Assembly: GCA_964568045.1 (NCBI GenBank) | Contig: CAZMOL010000012.1 | Span: forward strand, 1 to 27,835 | Length of the DNA stretch: 27,835 nucleotides | Reading direction: 5' to 3' | DNA from: CAZDDA01 sp964568045 | GTDB lineage: Bacteria > Bipolaricaulota > Bipolaricaulia > UBA7950 > UBA9294 | Shown: positions 1 through 7,645 of the stretch, in pieces | How positions within the stretch are numbered: position 1 is the first letter of the stretch | How the letters are laid out: every line of letters starts with the position of its first letter | Notes under the pieces: generated by a model | What the model saw: the letters and a program-made list of their open reading frames with translations, nothing else | What the model was told of the DNA's origin: nothing | Databases searched by the model: none | Program-made: the position numbers and the translations under genes

Positions 1-128
1 ACTTGCTGGCGAGCTGTGGCAGTAGCGTTTGTCTACTGTCACCGAATGTCATAAGCTGCTTGGACTACTGCACGTGTGGTTGTTGAAAGCGTGGCGTAGA
101 AGACGATGAAACAGAGGGGGGATTCGAA

Positions 129-617
129 ATGAGACGAACAGCGCTGGTTGTGGTCTTTCTATCTTTAGTGTTGGTTCCGACTCTGATCGGAATGGGGGTG
201 GATATTGGGGCCAGGCTTGGTGTGCAATCGCCTTCCCTCGCCATCCAGGCCGAGTGGGATATCGCTACGGATTTCACGATGGGGCTTCTTGTTGAGACTT
301 CGCTGGATCTCCTCTTTGACCCAGCCGCAGCCCAGACACCGTCGATTAGGATTGGCCTGCAAGCAAAGTATCGGTTCACTCACATTCATCCCGCATTCGT
401 GCCCTACTTCGGAGCCGTCGGAAGCCTTGGTCTTTTGGGCGCGGATACCACAATTGCCGTGGATGCCCGTGCTGGCGCGCGGATCTATATAACGCGAAAC
501 GTTCATCTGTTTGCTGAAGTTGCGTTTCTCTTATTCCCGTTCCCGGATGTGGCAACCTGGGCCGATCTGGCTGGTTTCTACAAGGGCTTATACGTAGGAT
601 TTGGTGTTCGATTGTGA
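129..617 (+). CDS. Small secreted beta-barrel-like protein
   Basis: A 162-residue protein I do not recognise at family level. Residues 4-20 form a hydrophobic signal-peptide-like segment after MRR. The rest has short alternating hydrophobic/polar stretches separated by turns, and it ends in YVGFGVRL, which looks like the last strand of an outer-membrane beta-barrel. Conserved-looking strand pieces include KYRFTHIHPAFVPYFG and ARAGARIYITRNVHLFAEV, the style of OmpW/OmpX-like or outer-membrane beta-barrel domains. The start is supported by a purine-rich ribosome site GAGGGGGG at 114-121, seven bases before the ATG. A weak promoter-like pair (TTGTCT at 29-34, TAAGCT at 52-57, 17-base spacer) lies upstream. 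It stands alone, convergent with the sixA-like gene. Outer-membrane location is an inference. Confidence 0.72.
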   Translation: MRRTALVVVFLSLVLVPTLIGMGVDIGARLGVQSPSLAIQAEWDIATDFTMGLLVETSLDLLFDPAAAQTPSIRIGLQAKYRFTHIHPAFVPYFGAVGSLGLLGADTTIAVDARAGARIYITRNVHLFAEVAFLLFPFPDVATWADLAGFYKGLYVGFGVRL

Positions 618-751
618 GCCTCACGGCGCAAGTTACTCGATGATCAGTGTGCGGGGCGTCCTATGAGTCGGAGTGGTCGATTGACTTACGAGCCTTAGAG
701 ATCTCTCTCGGGGAGAGCGGATTTCCGATCACTACGGGGAGGCCGATTTGA

Positions 752-1225
752 TCAAATGAGCTCGGGAATGAGGATCCAATTGACTGTCCAGCCTCCTTCC
801 TCCCCGCGCTTGAGACAGGCCACGCCTCCTTGACGGAAGCCCACCACTTCTTGGTCATCGTTCTCGCAGATCAAGCGGCTCGCCAGGCGGCTTAGATGGG
901 GTAGGTGCCCGACCAACATTGTTTCCTCGTCTACCTCGCGCGAGGCCAGACGCTTCGCCCAAGCCTCGACATCGGCAAGCGGCTCCAGGCCTTCGACTTC
1001 GCGAATCCCTTGAGGGAGCGACAGCGCCTCAGCGAGCACTTGCGCGGTCTGCTTCGCCCTGGTCTTTCCACTATGGAAGATCGCGCGAATCTGGATGTTT
1101 GCATGATCTTTGAGATACGCTGCCATCTTGTGAATATCCTTTCTCCCTTTTTCTGATAGGGGTCGTGCTGGGTCTTCCTCCTTTCGCTTTGGCTCGGCAT
1201 GCTGAACAAGATACAGACGCATCAA
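752..1225 (-). CDS. sixA: SixA-like histidine phosphatase
   Basis: A 157-residue protein of the short histidine phosphatase branch typified by E. coli SixA, which removes phosphate from phosphohistidine on phosphorelay or PTS proteins. Visible signatures are the N-terminal LYLVQHAE with the catalytic His at residue 9, ARPLSEKGRKDI after it, SGKTRAKQTAQVL with the second substrate-binding Arg, and VGHLPHLSRLAS with the second active-site His. The classical RHG triad is QHA here: the His is kept and the Arg is replaced by Gln. A strong ribosome site (AAGGAGGTGG) lies just upstream of the ATG. It is probably the last gene of the folP-polA run, 70 bases after the ybjQ-like gene. The family is clear; the natural substrate is not. 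Confidence 0.85.
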   Translation of the reverse strand: MMRLYLVQHAEPKRKEEDPARPLSEKGRKDIHKMAAYLKDHANIQIRAIFHSGKTRAKQTAQVLAEALSLPQGIREVEGLEPLADVEAWAKRLASREVDEETMLVGHLPHLSRLASRLICENDDQEVVGFRQGGVACLKRGEEGGWTVNWILIPELI

Positions 1226-1295
1226 TCCACCTCCTTGGCGCTAACGTACGTACTCAGGCCAGTGCCCTCCTTCTTTCAGCCTTCCAGAGCTAGAG

Positions 1296-1613
1296 TCAGC
1301 CCTTCAGCCGGACGGCCGTTCCGTAGGCGAGGATCTCCGCTGCGCCGGCCATGGTCTGCGACGTGGTGAACCGCACACCCACGATGGCATTTGCACCAAC
1401 ATTCTCCGCTTCTTTAACCATCCGTTCGATCGCCTGATCGCGCGCCTGGCTGAGCATGCGGGTGTAATCCTTGATCTCGCCTCCTACGACGTTGCGCAAC
1501 CCCGCCATGACGTCCCGTCCGAGGTGCCGAGCACGGATCGTATTCCCCCGGACAAGTCCAAGAACCTCATCGATCTTTCGCCCTTCTACGACTTCAGTCG
1601 TTACCAGGAGCAT
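1296..1613 (-). CDS. YbjQ/UPF0145 family protein
   Basis: A 105-residue protein matching the YbjQ (UPF0145) family, small proteins that form oligomers and were once called putative heavy-metal-binding. Family signs are the start LLVTTEVVEGRKIDEVLGLVRGNTI, the middle GGEIKDYTRMLSQARDQAIERM, and the end ENVGANAIVGVRFTTSQT followed by AEILAYGTAVRL. Length is typical (100-110). The ATG follows GGAGG by six bases, and it overlaps the upstream membrane-protein gene by 20 bases, so the two are probably translated together. The biochemical role of the family is not established. Confidence 0.9.
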   Translation of the reverse strand: MLLVTTEVVEGRKIDEVLGLVRGNTIRARHLGRDVMAGLRNVVGGEIKDYTRMLSQARDQAIERMVKEAENVGANAIVGVRFTTSQTMAGAAEILAYGTAVRLKG

Positions 1614-1809
1614 CCTTCGCCTCCTTTCGTCGTTCCCATATCAGCCCAGCGATGGTGAGGATCAACCCGGCTGCCCCGACGAGGATCACCACCTTGAAGA
1701 AGACGCCAATTCCTGGTGCCGTAACCAGCAAACGGATCAGAAAGTAGGCCACATACCCCGCAAGGAGAGCCCCTGCAGTCACCATCAGCCAGTACCCAAC
1801 CTTGAGCAT
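1594..1809 (-). CDS. Small two-helix membrane protein
   Basis: A 71-residue protein starting MLKVGYWLMV. The ATG at 1809 is chosen over the longer open frame because a ribosome site (GGAGGAGG) sits just upstream, and because it places the start 25 bases after the polA stop. Two hydrophobic helices are visible, about residues 7-30 and 37-58, joined by a short loop, followed by a charged tail WERRKEAKDAPGND. I do not recognise the family. It overlaps the ybjQ-like gene by 20 bases, which suggests a membrane partner or simply operon packing. Confidence 0.7.
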   Translation of the reverse strand: MLKVGYWLMVTAGALLAGYVAYFLIRLLVTAPGIGVFFKVVILVGAAGLILTIAGLIWERRKEAKDAPGND

Positions 1810-1834
1810 CACTGCCTCCTCCTTTGCAGACCAC

Positions 1835-4576
1835 CTAGATTTCACTCCAATTGCTCCCACATTTGACTTCCACTTCCAAAGGCACAGCAAGGGTCATTAC
1901 TCCTTCCATGACCGCTTTGATTTGCGGAATCAGTGTCTTACAGTCGTCAAGCTTTGCCTCAAATACCAGCTCATCATGAATCTGGAGCAGCATCTTCGCC
2001 TCAAGCTGCCCTTTCTCGATCAATCGGTCGATCTGCAGCATTGCCAACTTCATTAGGTCGGCTGCGCTCCCTTGAATCGGCGTGTTCACGGCGTTTCGTC
2101 GATCGAAGTTGCGTCGTGGGACATTGTTGGAGGACAGGTGTGGCAGGGGTCGACGCCGCCCGAGGATCGTCTCGGCGTATCCGCGCTCTGTTGCCAAATC
2201 GATCATCCGATCGATGTAGGCCTTTGCTTGGGGATAGGCCATGAAGAATCGGTCGATGTAGGCCTTTGACTCCTCGCGGGAGATTCCCAATTCGCGCGCC
2301 AATCCGAAGGGACTGATGCCGTAGATGATGCCGAAATTGATCCGCTTTGCTGCATCGCGCAGTTTGGGGATCACGTCTCTTTCGGGAATCCCGAAGATGT
2401 GGCTTGCTGTTAGTCGATGCAGATCCTCTCCTCTTTCGAATGCGCCTGTCAGGGCCTCATCTTTGGAAAAGTGCCCGAGCAGCCGCAATTCGATCTGCGA
2501 GTAGTCCGCCCCGATCAGCTGCGATCCCTTGGGAGCGACAAACGCACGACGGATCCTCTCACCCGCTTCGGTACGGATGGGGATGTTCTGGAGGTTGGGA
2601 TCGGAAGAAGAGAGTCGGCCGGTGGCAGTAGAGGTCTGATGAAATGAGGTGTGGATTCGGTTGGTCTCTGGGTTGATCGCTTCCGGCAATCGATCGATAT
2701 AGGTATTAAGGAGCTTTTCCAGCTCACGATACTCGATCAGTCTGCCCGGCAGCGGATGCTGTGCGGCTAATTCGGATAGGACTCTTGCGCTCGTGGAGGG
2801 CCCGGTCTTGGTCCGCTCGATGACGGGAAGGTCAAATCGGTCAAACAGGATCTCTGCCACTTGTTTGGGAGAGCTTGGGTTGAATGGCTTGCCTGCCATT
2901 TCAACCAGATCCTCTCTAATGACAGAGAGCCGTTCCCGCAGCTGGTGTCCCTGTGCTGCGAGGACTTGCCTATTGAGTGCTATACCATTGCGCTCCATCC
3001 TTGCGAGCACCGCAACCAGCGGGACTTCCACCTCGTTGAACAGCCGCGTTGCGTTGACCCTGGCCATCGCGTCTTCAAGGGGTCTCTTGGCGCGGAAGGC
3101 GATCTCTGCATCTTCTGCTGCATAGAATGTTGCCTTGTCCAGGGGGACCGCGGCAATCTGGCCGTCCTTGCCGGTAAGCTCCTGATAGGAGAGCATTTCA
3201 TAGCCCAAGTAGACCCGTGCGATCTCCTCCAGGTTGTGACGGCGTTGTTCCGGGCGAGAAAGATGGGAGGCAATCATCGTGTCAAAGCCGATTCCGCAGG
3301 GGTGAAGTCCGTGGCGCTCCAGCACGATCAGATCGTACTTCAGGTTCTGCCCGATAATACGGGGAACGTCGGCTTCAATGAGGGGACGAAGTGTCTCGAT
3401 GACCATATCCAACGGAAGTTGATTGGGAACACCGAGGTACTCGTGCCCAACCGGTATGTAGGTGCCTTTGTACGGTTTTGTTGAAAGCGCGATTCCGACG
3501 ATATCAGCGCGCATCGGGTCGCGGCTCGTCGTTTCCAGATCCAGAGAGAATTCGGGTGCTGTAGTGATCCCTGCGACCAGTCGTTCCAGCCGTTCTCGCT
3601 GCAAGATCGTGTCGTAGGTGGCTTTCTTCCTTGTTGCGGGCATGTCCCGCTGGTGACGCTCAGTGTCAAGGCCAAGCTCGTTCAGGAAGGAGCGGAAACC
3701 GAGTTCCTCAAACAGAGCCCTCAGTCCATCCAGATCGATTCCGCGCAGGTGATAGTCTTCGGGGACGTCGCCGACTGCGATGTCCTCCTTGAGAGAGATC
3801 AGTTGACGAGCCAGGCGGGCGTCGTCGGCGTGTCCCTCCAGGTTTCCGCGCACGCGCGCATTCTTTACCTGTTCGACGTTTCGCAGAAGGTCATCAAGCG
3901 ATCCGAACTGCGTGAGCAGGCGGGAGGCGGTCTTCGGGCCGACCGACGGGACTCCGGGAATGTTGTCGGAGGTGTCGCCAACCAGAGATAAGAGATCCAC
4001 GATGTTCTCTGGCGGCACACCGAATGTCTCGCACACCCTTTCCGGATCCAGTAGTGTGGTCCCGCCCTCTGACCCACGGCCGGCCGGTTTGATGAGGGCG
4101 ATGCGTTCTCCCACCAGCTGGGCCAGGTCCTTGTCCGAGGAGGCGATTAGTGCCGTGAGCCCCTTTTCTGCGGCTGTCCGGGCGATGCTTGCCAGAATGT
4201 CATCGGCCTCAACGCCTTCCTCGAATACTGCAGCGATCCCCAATCGCTCAAGGAGTTGCTGAATCAGAGGAAGCTGAGCGGCGAGCTCCTGCGGCATCTC
4301 CTTGCGGGTTGCCTTGTAGGCGGGGTAAAGCTCATGGCGGAAGGTTTTACCACCGGCATCGAAGGCAACTCCTACATACAAAGAAGGGAACGAACGCAAA
4401 ATCTTCGAGAAGCTGCGCCAGAATCCGTACACGGCGTTGACGGGCCGACCGTCGGGGGTGGAGAGGTCGGGAATCGCGTAGAACGAGCGATAGGCAAACG
4501 AATGACCATCGAAGAGCAGGAGTCGCTTTTCATTCGGCTCCTGTGGCCATTGAAGAAACTCCTTATAGGTACACAT
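1835..4576 (-). CDS. polA: DNA polymerase I
   Basis: A 913-residue family A polymerase for Okazaki fragment processing and repair synthesis. The order is complete: a 5'-nuclease domain (about 15-285, with LLLFDGHSFAYRSFYA, EADDILA, SSDKDLAQL and GDTSDNIPGV), a 3'-5' exonuclease domain (about 320-500) and the polymerase domain (about 520-913). Proofreading residues appear intact: DLETT (Exo I), NLKYDLIVLERHG (Exo II) and YAAEDAEIAFR (Exo III). Many thermophile PolAs have lost these. Polymerase motifs are DYSQIELRLLGHFS (A), RINFGIIYGIS (B) and QIHDELVFEA (C). The start is ATG 4576, 14 bases inside the ruvC end; the frame extends further upstream, but only within ruvC. Translational coupling to ruvC is likely. 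Confidence 0.97.
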   Translation of the reverse strand: MCTYKEFLQWPQEPNEKRLLLFDGHSFAYRSFYAIPDLSTPDGRPVNAVYGFWRSFSKILRSFPSLYVGVAFDAGGKTFRHELYPAYKATRKEMPQELAAQLPLIQQLLERLGIAAVFEEGVEADDILASIARTAAEKGLTALIASSDKDLAQLVGERIALIKPAGRGSEGGTTLLDPERVCETFGVPPENIVDLLSLVGDTSDNIPGVPSVGPKTASRLLTQFGSLDDLLRNVEQVKNARVRGNLEGHADDARLARQLISLKEDIAVGDVPEDYHLRGIDLDGLRALFEELGFRSFLNELGLDTERHQRDMPATRKKATYDTILQRERLERLVAGITTAPEFSLDLETTSRDPMRADIVGIALSTKPYKGTYIPVGHEYLGVPNQLPLDMVIETLRPLIEADVPRIIGQNLKYDLIVLERHGLHPCGIGFDTMIASHLSRPEQRRHNLEEIARVYLGYEMLSYQELTGKDGQIAAVPLDKATFYAAEDAEIAFRAKRPLEDAMARVNATRLFNEVEVPLVAVLARMERNGIALNRQVLAAQGHQLRERLSVIREDLVEMAGKPFNPSSPKQVAEILFDRFDLPVIERTKTGPSTSARVLSELAAQHPLPGRLIEYRELEKLLNTYIDRLPEAINPETNRIHTSFHQTSTATGRLSSSDPNLQNIPIRTEAGERIRRAFVAPKGSQLIGADYSQIELRLLGHFSKDEALTGAFERGEDLHRLTASHIFGIPERDVIPKLRDAAKRINFGIIYGISPFGLARELGISREESKAYIDRFFMAYPQAKAYIDRMIDLATERGYAETILGRRRPLPHLSSNNVPRRNFDRRNAVNTPIQGSAADLMKLAMLQIDRLIEKGQLEAKMLLQIHDELVFEAKLDDCKTLIPQIKAVMEGVMTLAVPLEVEVKCGSNWSEI

Positions 4577-5069
4577 GATCCTTGACGCACACCCCCTGGA
4601 GGTCGAGGAGATAGCAGAGAGCAAGCGCGATACCATCGGCGACATCATCCGGCCGGGGAAGTCTCGACAGGTGCAGCAACTGTTTCACCATCGCCTGGAC
4701 CTGATTCTTGGGAGCCTTTCCGTAACCGGTGATCCTTTTCTTGACCTGCAGGGGAGTGTAGCCGCGTACTGGTATGCCAGACGTTGCCATTAGGAGTGCG
4801 CCGCGGGTTTCCGCAGTGAGCATTGCCGTGCGGGCGTTCTTTGCCAGATACACTTCCTCAATCGCTACACCATCCGGATGATACGTCGCAATCAGGTCGC
4901 GTGTCTCTTCGTAGATCTCTCGTAGCCGCTGAGCCCGCGGCGTCCCCTTCGCCGTTTCAATTACACCGGCAGCGAGGACCTTCCACCTGTTCGGGAGCGC
5001 TTGAACGACTCCGTATCCTGTGGTAGCAAGGCCGGGGTCCAACCCAAGGGTGACGGCGCCTACATTCAT
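4563..5069 (-). CDS. ruvC: Crossover junction endodeoxyribonuclease RuvC
   Basis: A 168-residue Holliday junction resolvase. Acidic catalytic residues are visible: Asp in TLGLDPGLATTGYG, Glu in VAIEEVYLAKNART, and the pair in RPDDVADGIALALC. LQVKKRITGYGKAPKNQVQAM is the usual DNA-binding segment. Length is normal for the family. The start at ATG 5069 overlaps the stop of the yceD-like gene as ATGA, a classic translational coupling; the longer frame would run back through that gene. The 3' end overlaps polA. RuvA and RuvB are not in the window. Confidence 0.96.
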   Translation of the reverse strand: MNVGAVTLGLDPGLATTGYGVVQALPNRWKVLAAGVIETAKGTPRAQRLREIYEETRDLIATYHPDGVAIEEVYLAKNARTAMLTAETRGALLMATSGIPVRGYTPLQVKKRITGYGKAPKNQVQAMVKQLLHLSRLPRPDDVADGIALALCYLLDLQGVCVKDHVYL

Positions 5070-5530
5070 CGCAGGAAATCCCCGAGCTTGGGACGATCCG
5101 TGTCCCTGTTGCGGCAAGCATGTTCGGGATGTTTGTTGAGATCTGCACCGCAGACTGGGCAAAGCCCGCGACAGTCAACTCGACAGAGAGGGTGCGGATC
5201 GAGCGTAGCAAGAATGAATCCCATGATCTGTGGAGATAGATCGATGGTGACACTTCCCGCAGGGATGGCCGCCTCGAACGTTTCGTGAACGTCGATCGGT
5301 ACGCGCACCGGGGCCAGACACCGACTGCAGGGCCGCTCGATCGCAGTGCGAATTCGTGTATCCACGTAGAGGGTGTCCAGCTGTGCGAATCCCTCGCCAG
5401 AGATCGTAACATCTTCAACAACGTGAATATCCTCCTGCGAAGCGGATATCGAACCAGCGTCTACCCGAATGTCTATCGGCAGATGCTTTCCCGGACGGTT
5501 CACAAAGTCTGTTACGCTAACATCGATCAT
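5066..5530 (-). CDS. YceD/DUF177 family zinc-finger-like protein
   Basis: A 154-residue member of the YceD (DUF177) family, linked in other bacteria to 23S rRNA accumulation and usually encoded just before rpmF (L32). The mid-protein segment ERPCSRCLAPV and the C-terminal CRVDCRGLCPVCGADLN with a later Cys form the expected metal-binding set. It starts with ATG inside the last codons of folP (14-base overlap) and ends in an ATGA overlap with ruvC. No rpmF follows here. The gene sits among folate and DNA repair genes instead, which is not the usual context. The family call is firm; the cellular role is inferred from homologues. Confidence 0.88.
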   Translation of the reverse strand: MIDVSVTDFVNRPGKHLPIDIRVDAGSISASQEDIHVVEDVTISGEGFAQLDTLYVDTRIRTAIERPCSRCLAPVRVPIDVHETFEAAIPAGSVTIDLSPQIMGFILATLDPHPLCRVDCRGLCPVCGADLNKHPEHACRNRDTDRPKLGDFLR

Positions 5531-6350
5531 GTCGTAGACGGTACGCTACATCGGCAGTCTGTCTCCCCTCTTTGACATCGTGGACGCGGATAATGTCCGC
5601 TCCATTGGCAATAGCGATTGCGTTGGCGGCGATTGTTCCTTCCAACCGCTCTTCCGATGGCAGGTCGAGGAGCTTGCCGAGGAACGACTTGCGCGACAGG
5701 CCTACCAGAATCGGAGCACGAAGGGTGGCAAAGCTAGCCAGCTCCTTCAGGAGCGCGAGGTTGTGTTGGAGGCGCTTTCCAAAGCCGATCCCTGGATCGA
5801 TGATGATCCGCTCGTTGTCGATCCCGGAATTCACTGCGGCCTCAATCCGTTCGGCAAGGAAGGCCTTTATCTCGTTGATTGGATCGGTGTAGGTTGGGTT
5901 GACCTGCATTGTCTCTGGAGTGCCCAGCATATGCATCAGGATCACGAAACATTCGCTTTCGCCTATGACCTTGGCCATCTTGGGGTCGAAACGAAGCGCG
6001 CTGATGTCGTTCACTATGGACGCTCCACATGCGATTGCCTCTTCTGCGACCGCAGCTTTTGTCGTATCGACGGAAAGCAAGACATCGCTTGTCCTATGAA
6101 CCCCCTCGATGACCGGCAGCACTCGCTCCAGTTCTTCGGTAGAGGAAATGGATCGGGACCCCGGCCGACTCGACTCACCCCCGATGTCGATGATGTCTGC
6201 CCCCTCCTGTGCCATCCGCAGACCACGCTCGATGGCGTCCTCCGGCCTCGTGTAGCGTCCTCCGGTAAAAAACGAGTCAGGAGTGATGTTCAGCACCCCC
6301 ATCACCAACACCCGCTCTCGCCTCTTCCTCCAACGTATCAATCTATCCAT
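5517..6350 (-). CDS. folP: Dihydropteroate synthase
   Basis: A 277-residue TIM-barrel enzyme that joins 6-hydroxymethyl-dihydropterin pyrophosphate with p-aminobenzoate in folate synthesis. Diagnostic blocks are MGVLNITPDSFFTGG, GADIIDIGGESSRPGS, SVDTTKAAVAEEA, IVNDISALRFD, ILMHMLGTPETMQ, IIIDPGIGFGKRLQHNL, VGLSRKSFLGKLL and IIRVHDVKEG. Length is normal. ATG 6350 is taken as the start, although no good ribosome site is close to it; a GTG nearer MGVLN is possible. It is the first gene of the minus-strand run, divergent from rplI. Confidence 0.96.
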   Translation of the reverse strand: MDRLIRWRKRRERVLVMGVLNITPDSFFTGGRYTRPEDAIERGLRMAQEGADIIDIGGESSRPGSRSISSTEELERVLPVIEGVHRTSDVLLSVDTTKAAVAEEAIACGASIVNDISALRFDPKMAKVIGESECFVILMHMLGTPETMQVNPTYTDPINEIKAFLAERIEAAVNSGIDNERIIIDPGIGFGKRLQHNLALLKELASFATLRAPILVGLSRKSFLGKLLDLPSEERLEGTIAANAIAIANGADIIRVHDVKEGRQTADVAYRLRHDRC

Positions 6351-6362
6351 CTGCTGCGAATC

Positions 6363-6375
6363 AACTCCAAGTATA
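6363..6375 (-). promoter_or_regulatory. Candidate extended -10 promoter for the folP-polA run
   Basis: On the minus strand TGCTATACT gives an extended -10 (TGnTATACT) with the hexamer at 6370-6375. The -35 is poor (GATGAT at the 17-base position). Predicted transcription would start near 6363, leaving about a 13-base leader before folP. It lies back to back with the rplI promoter. Confidence 0.4.
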
Positions 6376-6402
6376 GCACAGTGAAGTGACCAATCATCGG
6401 GT

Positions 6403-6431
6403 TTGACGCGAACCGCGGTGGCTACTACAAT
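6403..6431 (+). promoter_or_regulatory. Sigma-70 type promoter of rplI
   Basis: TTGACG at 6403-6408 and TACAAT at 6426-6431, spaced by exactly 17 bases. The predicted start is near 6438, about 20 bases before the rplI ATG. The hexamers and spacing are identical to the ftsH promoter at 13162-13190, which supports both. Confidence 0.75.
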
Positions 6432-6458
6432 CTAGGTAAAGCGCTGGATAGAGGAGTG

Positions 6459-6944
6459 ATGACCATCGTTAGAGTATTGTTAACCACAACCATTGAATCC
6501 TTGGGCCACGTTGGTGAAGTAGTGGAGGTTGCCGACGGATACGCACGCAACTTCCTGTTTCCACGCAGGCTCGCCACCGAGCCGACGCCACACAACATCG
6601 CTCAGTTCGCAGAGCCGAAAGCAGTGCTCGAAGCCGCTCTGGAGGAGAGAGAGGCGCAAGCGCTCCATTTGAGGGATGCCCTCGCTGATCAGACGCTCGT
6701 TTTCGTCCGCAAGGCTCACGACGACGACCGCCTTTACGGATCGGTTCGCCTAGAGGATATCGTCTCCCAGATCGAGGAGGAAGTTGGCGTGCACATCGAG
6801 CCTTCGCGTGTGCAGCTTGAATACCCCATAGAAACCCTCGGCCCACACGCAGTGACGATCAGTCTATACAAGGACATTACCGTAGAACTCCGTGTGCGCG
6901 TCGAAGCGGAGACAGATTCAGAGGGGGACCCAAGACAGGAGTGA
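6459..6944 (+). CDS. rplI: 50S ribosomal protein L9
   Basis: A 161-residue L9, which binds 23S rRNA at the base of the L1 stalk and affects frame maintenance. The N-terminal domain is clear: VRVLLTTTIESLGHVGEVVEVADGYARNFLFPRRLA, then the long connecting helix rich in Glu and Ala (VLEAALEEREAQALHL), then the C-terminal domain with DDRLYGSVRLEDIVSQI and GPHAVTISLYKDITVELRVRV. The frame also has a GTG at 6456, but it overlaps the ribosome site GAGGAG, so ATG 6459 is preferred. It has its own promoter and no rpsF or rpsR neighbours, unlike the common rpsF-rpsR-rplI cluster. Confidence 0.95.
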   Translation: MTIVRVLLTTTIESLGHVGEVVEVADGYARNFLFPRRLATEPTPHNIAQFAEPKAVLEAALEEREAQALHLRDALADQTLVFVRKAHDDDRLYGSVRLEDIVSQIEEEVGVHIEPSRVQLEYPIETLGPHAVTISLYKDITVELRVRVEAETDSEGDPRQE

Positions 6945-6955
6945 CCCGCGAGTCA

Positions 6956-6998
6956 GGAGCGGGTGCTCCGGGGGAATCACTTTTTTGCCTCCTTGCCT
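6956..6998 (+). terminator. Possible rplI terminator
   Basis: GGAGC-GGGT-GCTCC forms a short perfect hairpin at about 6956-6969, and a run of six T follows at about 6981-6986. The T-run is roughly a dozen bases from the stem, so this is a poor match to an ideal intrinsic terminator. Confidence 0.3.
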
Positions 6999-7645
6999 TC
7001 GGTTCCGTTCTCTACGGGCATCGGTGTTTCTCTGTTCATCGACGCAGAACACGTTTCCGCCATTCATTACACACTTTGGGCAGCAGGCCGCCGGCTCTGT
7101 TCATCATGAGTCGTGCCTGTGGTACACGCGGCAATCAGCGCCCGTTTCTGTGGCCTATTGAGTTTTTTTCATCCCACGCTGGAACCTCGCCTTGATGTAG
7201 AGTACATCGCGAGCGACCTGCCAGGATGGCTCTTGGTGGAAGGTCGTCCTCGAGTGCACAACGAGAGTCAGTGTAGTCCCCACGTTGTGGACGTAGTCAG
7301 TGGGGCCACTGCCGATCCGAGATGGGATGCTTGTCCTTGACCCGGGAGCCGATCGCTTCAAGATGGATTGGTGGGTGGACAGTGGTTCTGCTGCACGAGA
7401 GTGTGCTTGCAACCGACGTGTGGTGGATTGATCGTCTTTGCAGTTGCGAAAAACAGGGAGAGCACCGGAGCGGACTTCGATGACCCAGTGGAGGTGCCTG
7501 AAAACCTGCCGGTGAAGATGTTAAGTGCGATTGCACCAAGCGGGAGATATTCGAGCATGCTGGTGTTCCAGGGCGGATCTGCCTATCGGGAGATATCGAG
7601 CGAGGGGAGAGTTGCGGTAGGACTCCTCCTTGTTCCGACGGGACG
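6990..7645 (+). pseudogene. Gene-poor stretch with possible decayed coding sequence before murJ
   Basis: No confident gene in about 700 bases. On the plus strand one frame is open from 7113 to a TGA at 7338-7340. It reopens and runs to a TGA at 7647-7649, overlapping the murJ ATG as ATGA. Between 7297 and 7431 a second frame reads protein-like (RDGMLVLDPGADRFKMDWWV), and after it the first frame again reads protein-like (KNRESTGADFDDPVEVPENL, then PSGRYSSMLVFQGGS). This pattern fits a short gene broken by a stop and one or two frameshifts, or sequence errors. I do not recognise the product. A hairpin-capable pair CCCCAC...GTGGGG lies near 7278-7305. Confidence 0.3.

Noticed and set aside
746..757. 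Perfect 12-bp palindrome ATTTGATCAAAT
   Set aside because: It overlaps the end of the sixA-like gene and is a single copy without promoter context; chance is likely.
5580..6389. A 269-codon plus-strand frame opposite folP
   Set aside because: It is antisense to all conserved FolP motifs and has no ribosome site or recognisable domain.
7155..7412. Minus-strand 85-codon frame (TTFHQEPSWQVARDVL)
   Set aside because: Reads somewhat protein-like, but it has no ribosome site or recognised family and conflicts with the plus-strand frames; not supportable as a gene.
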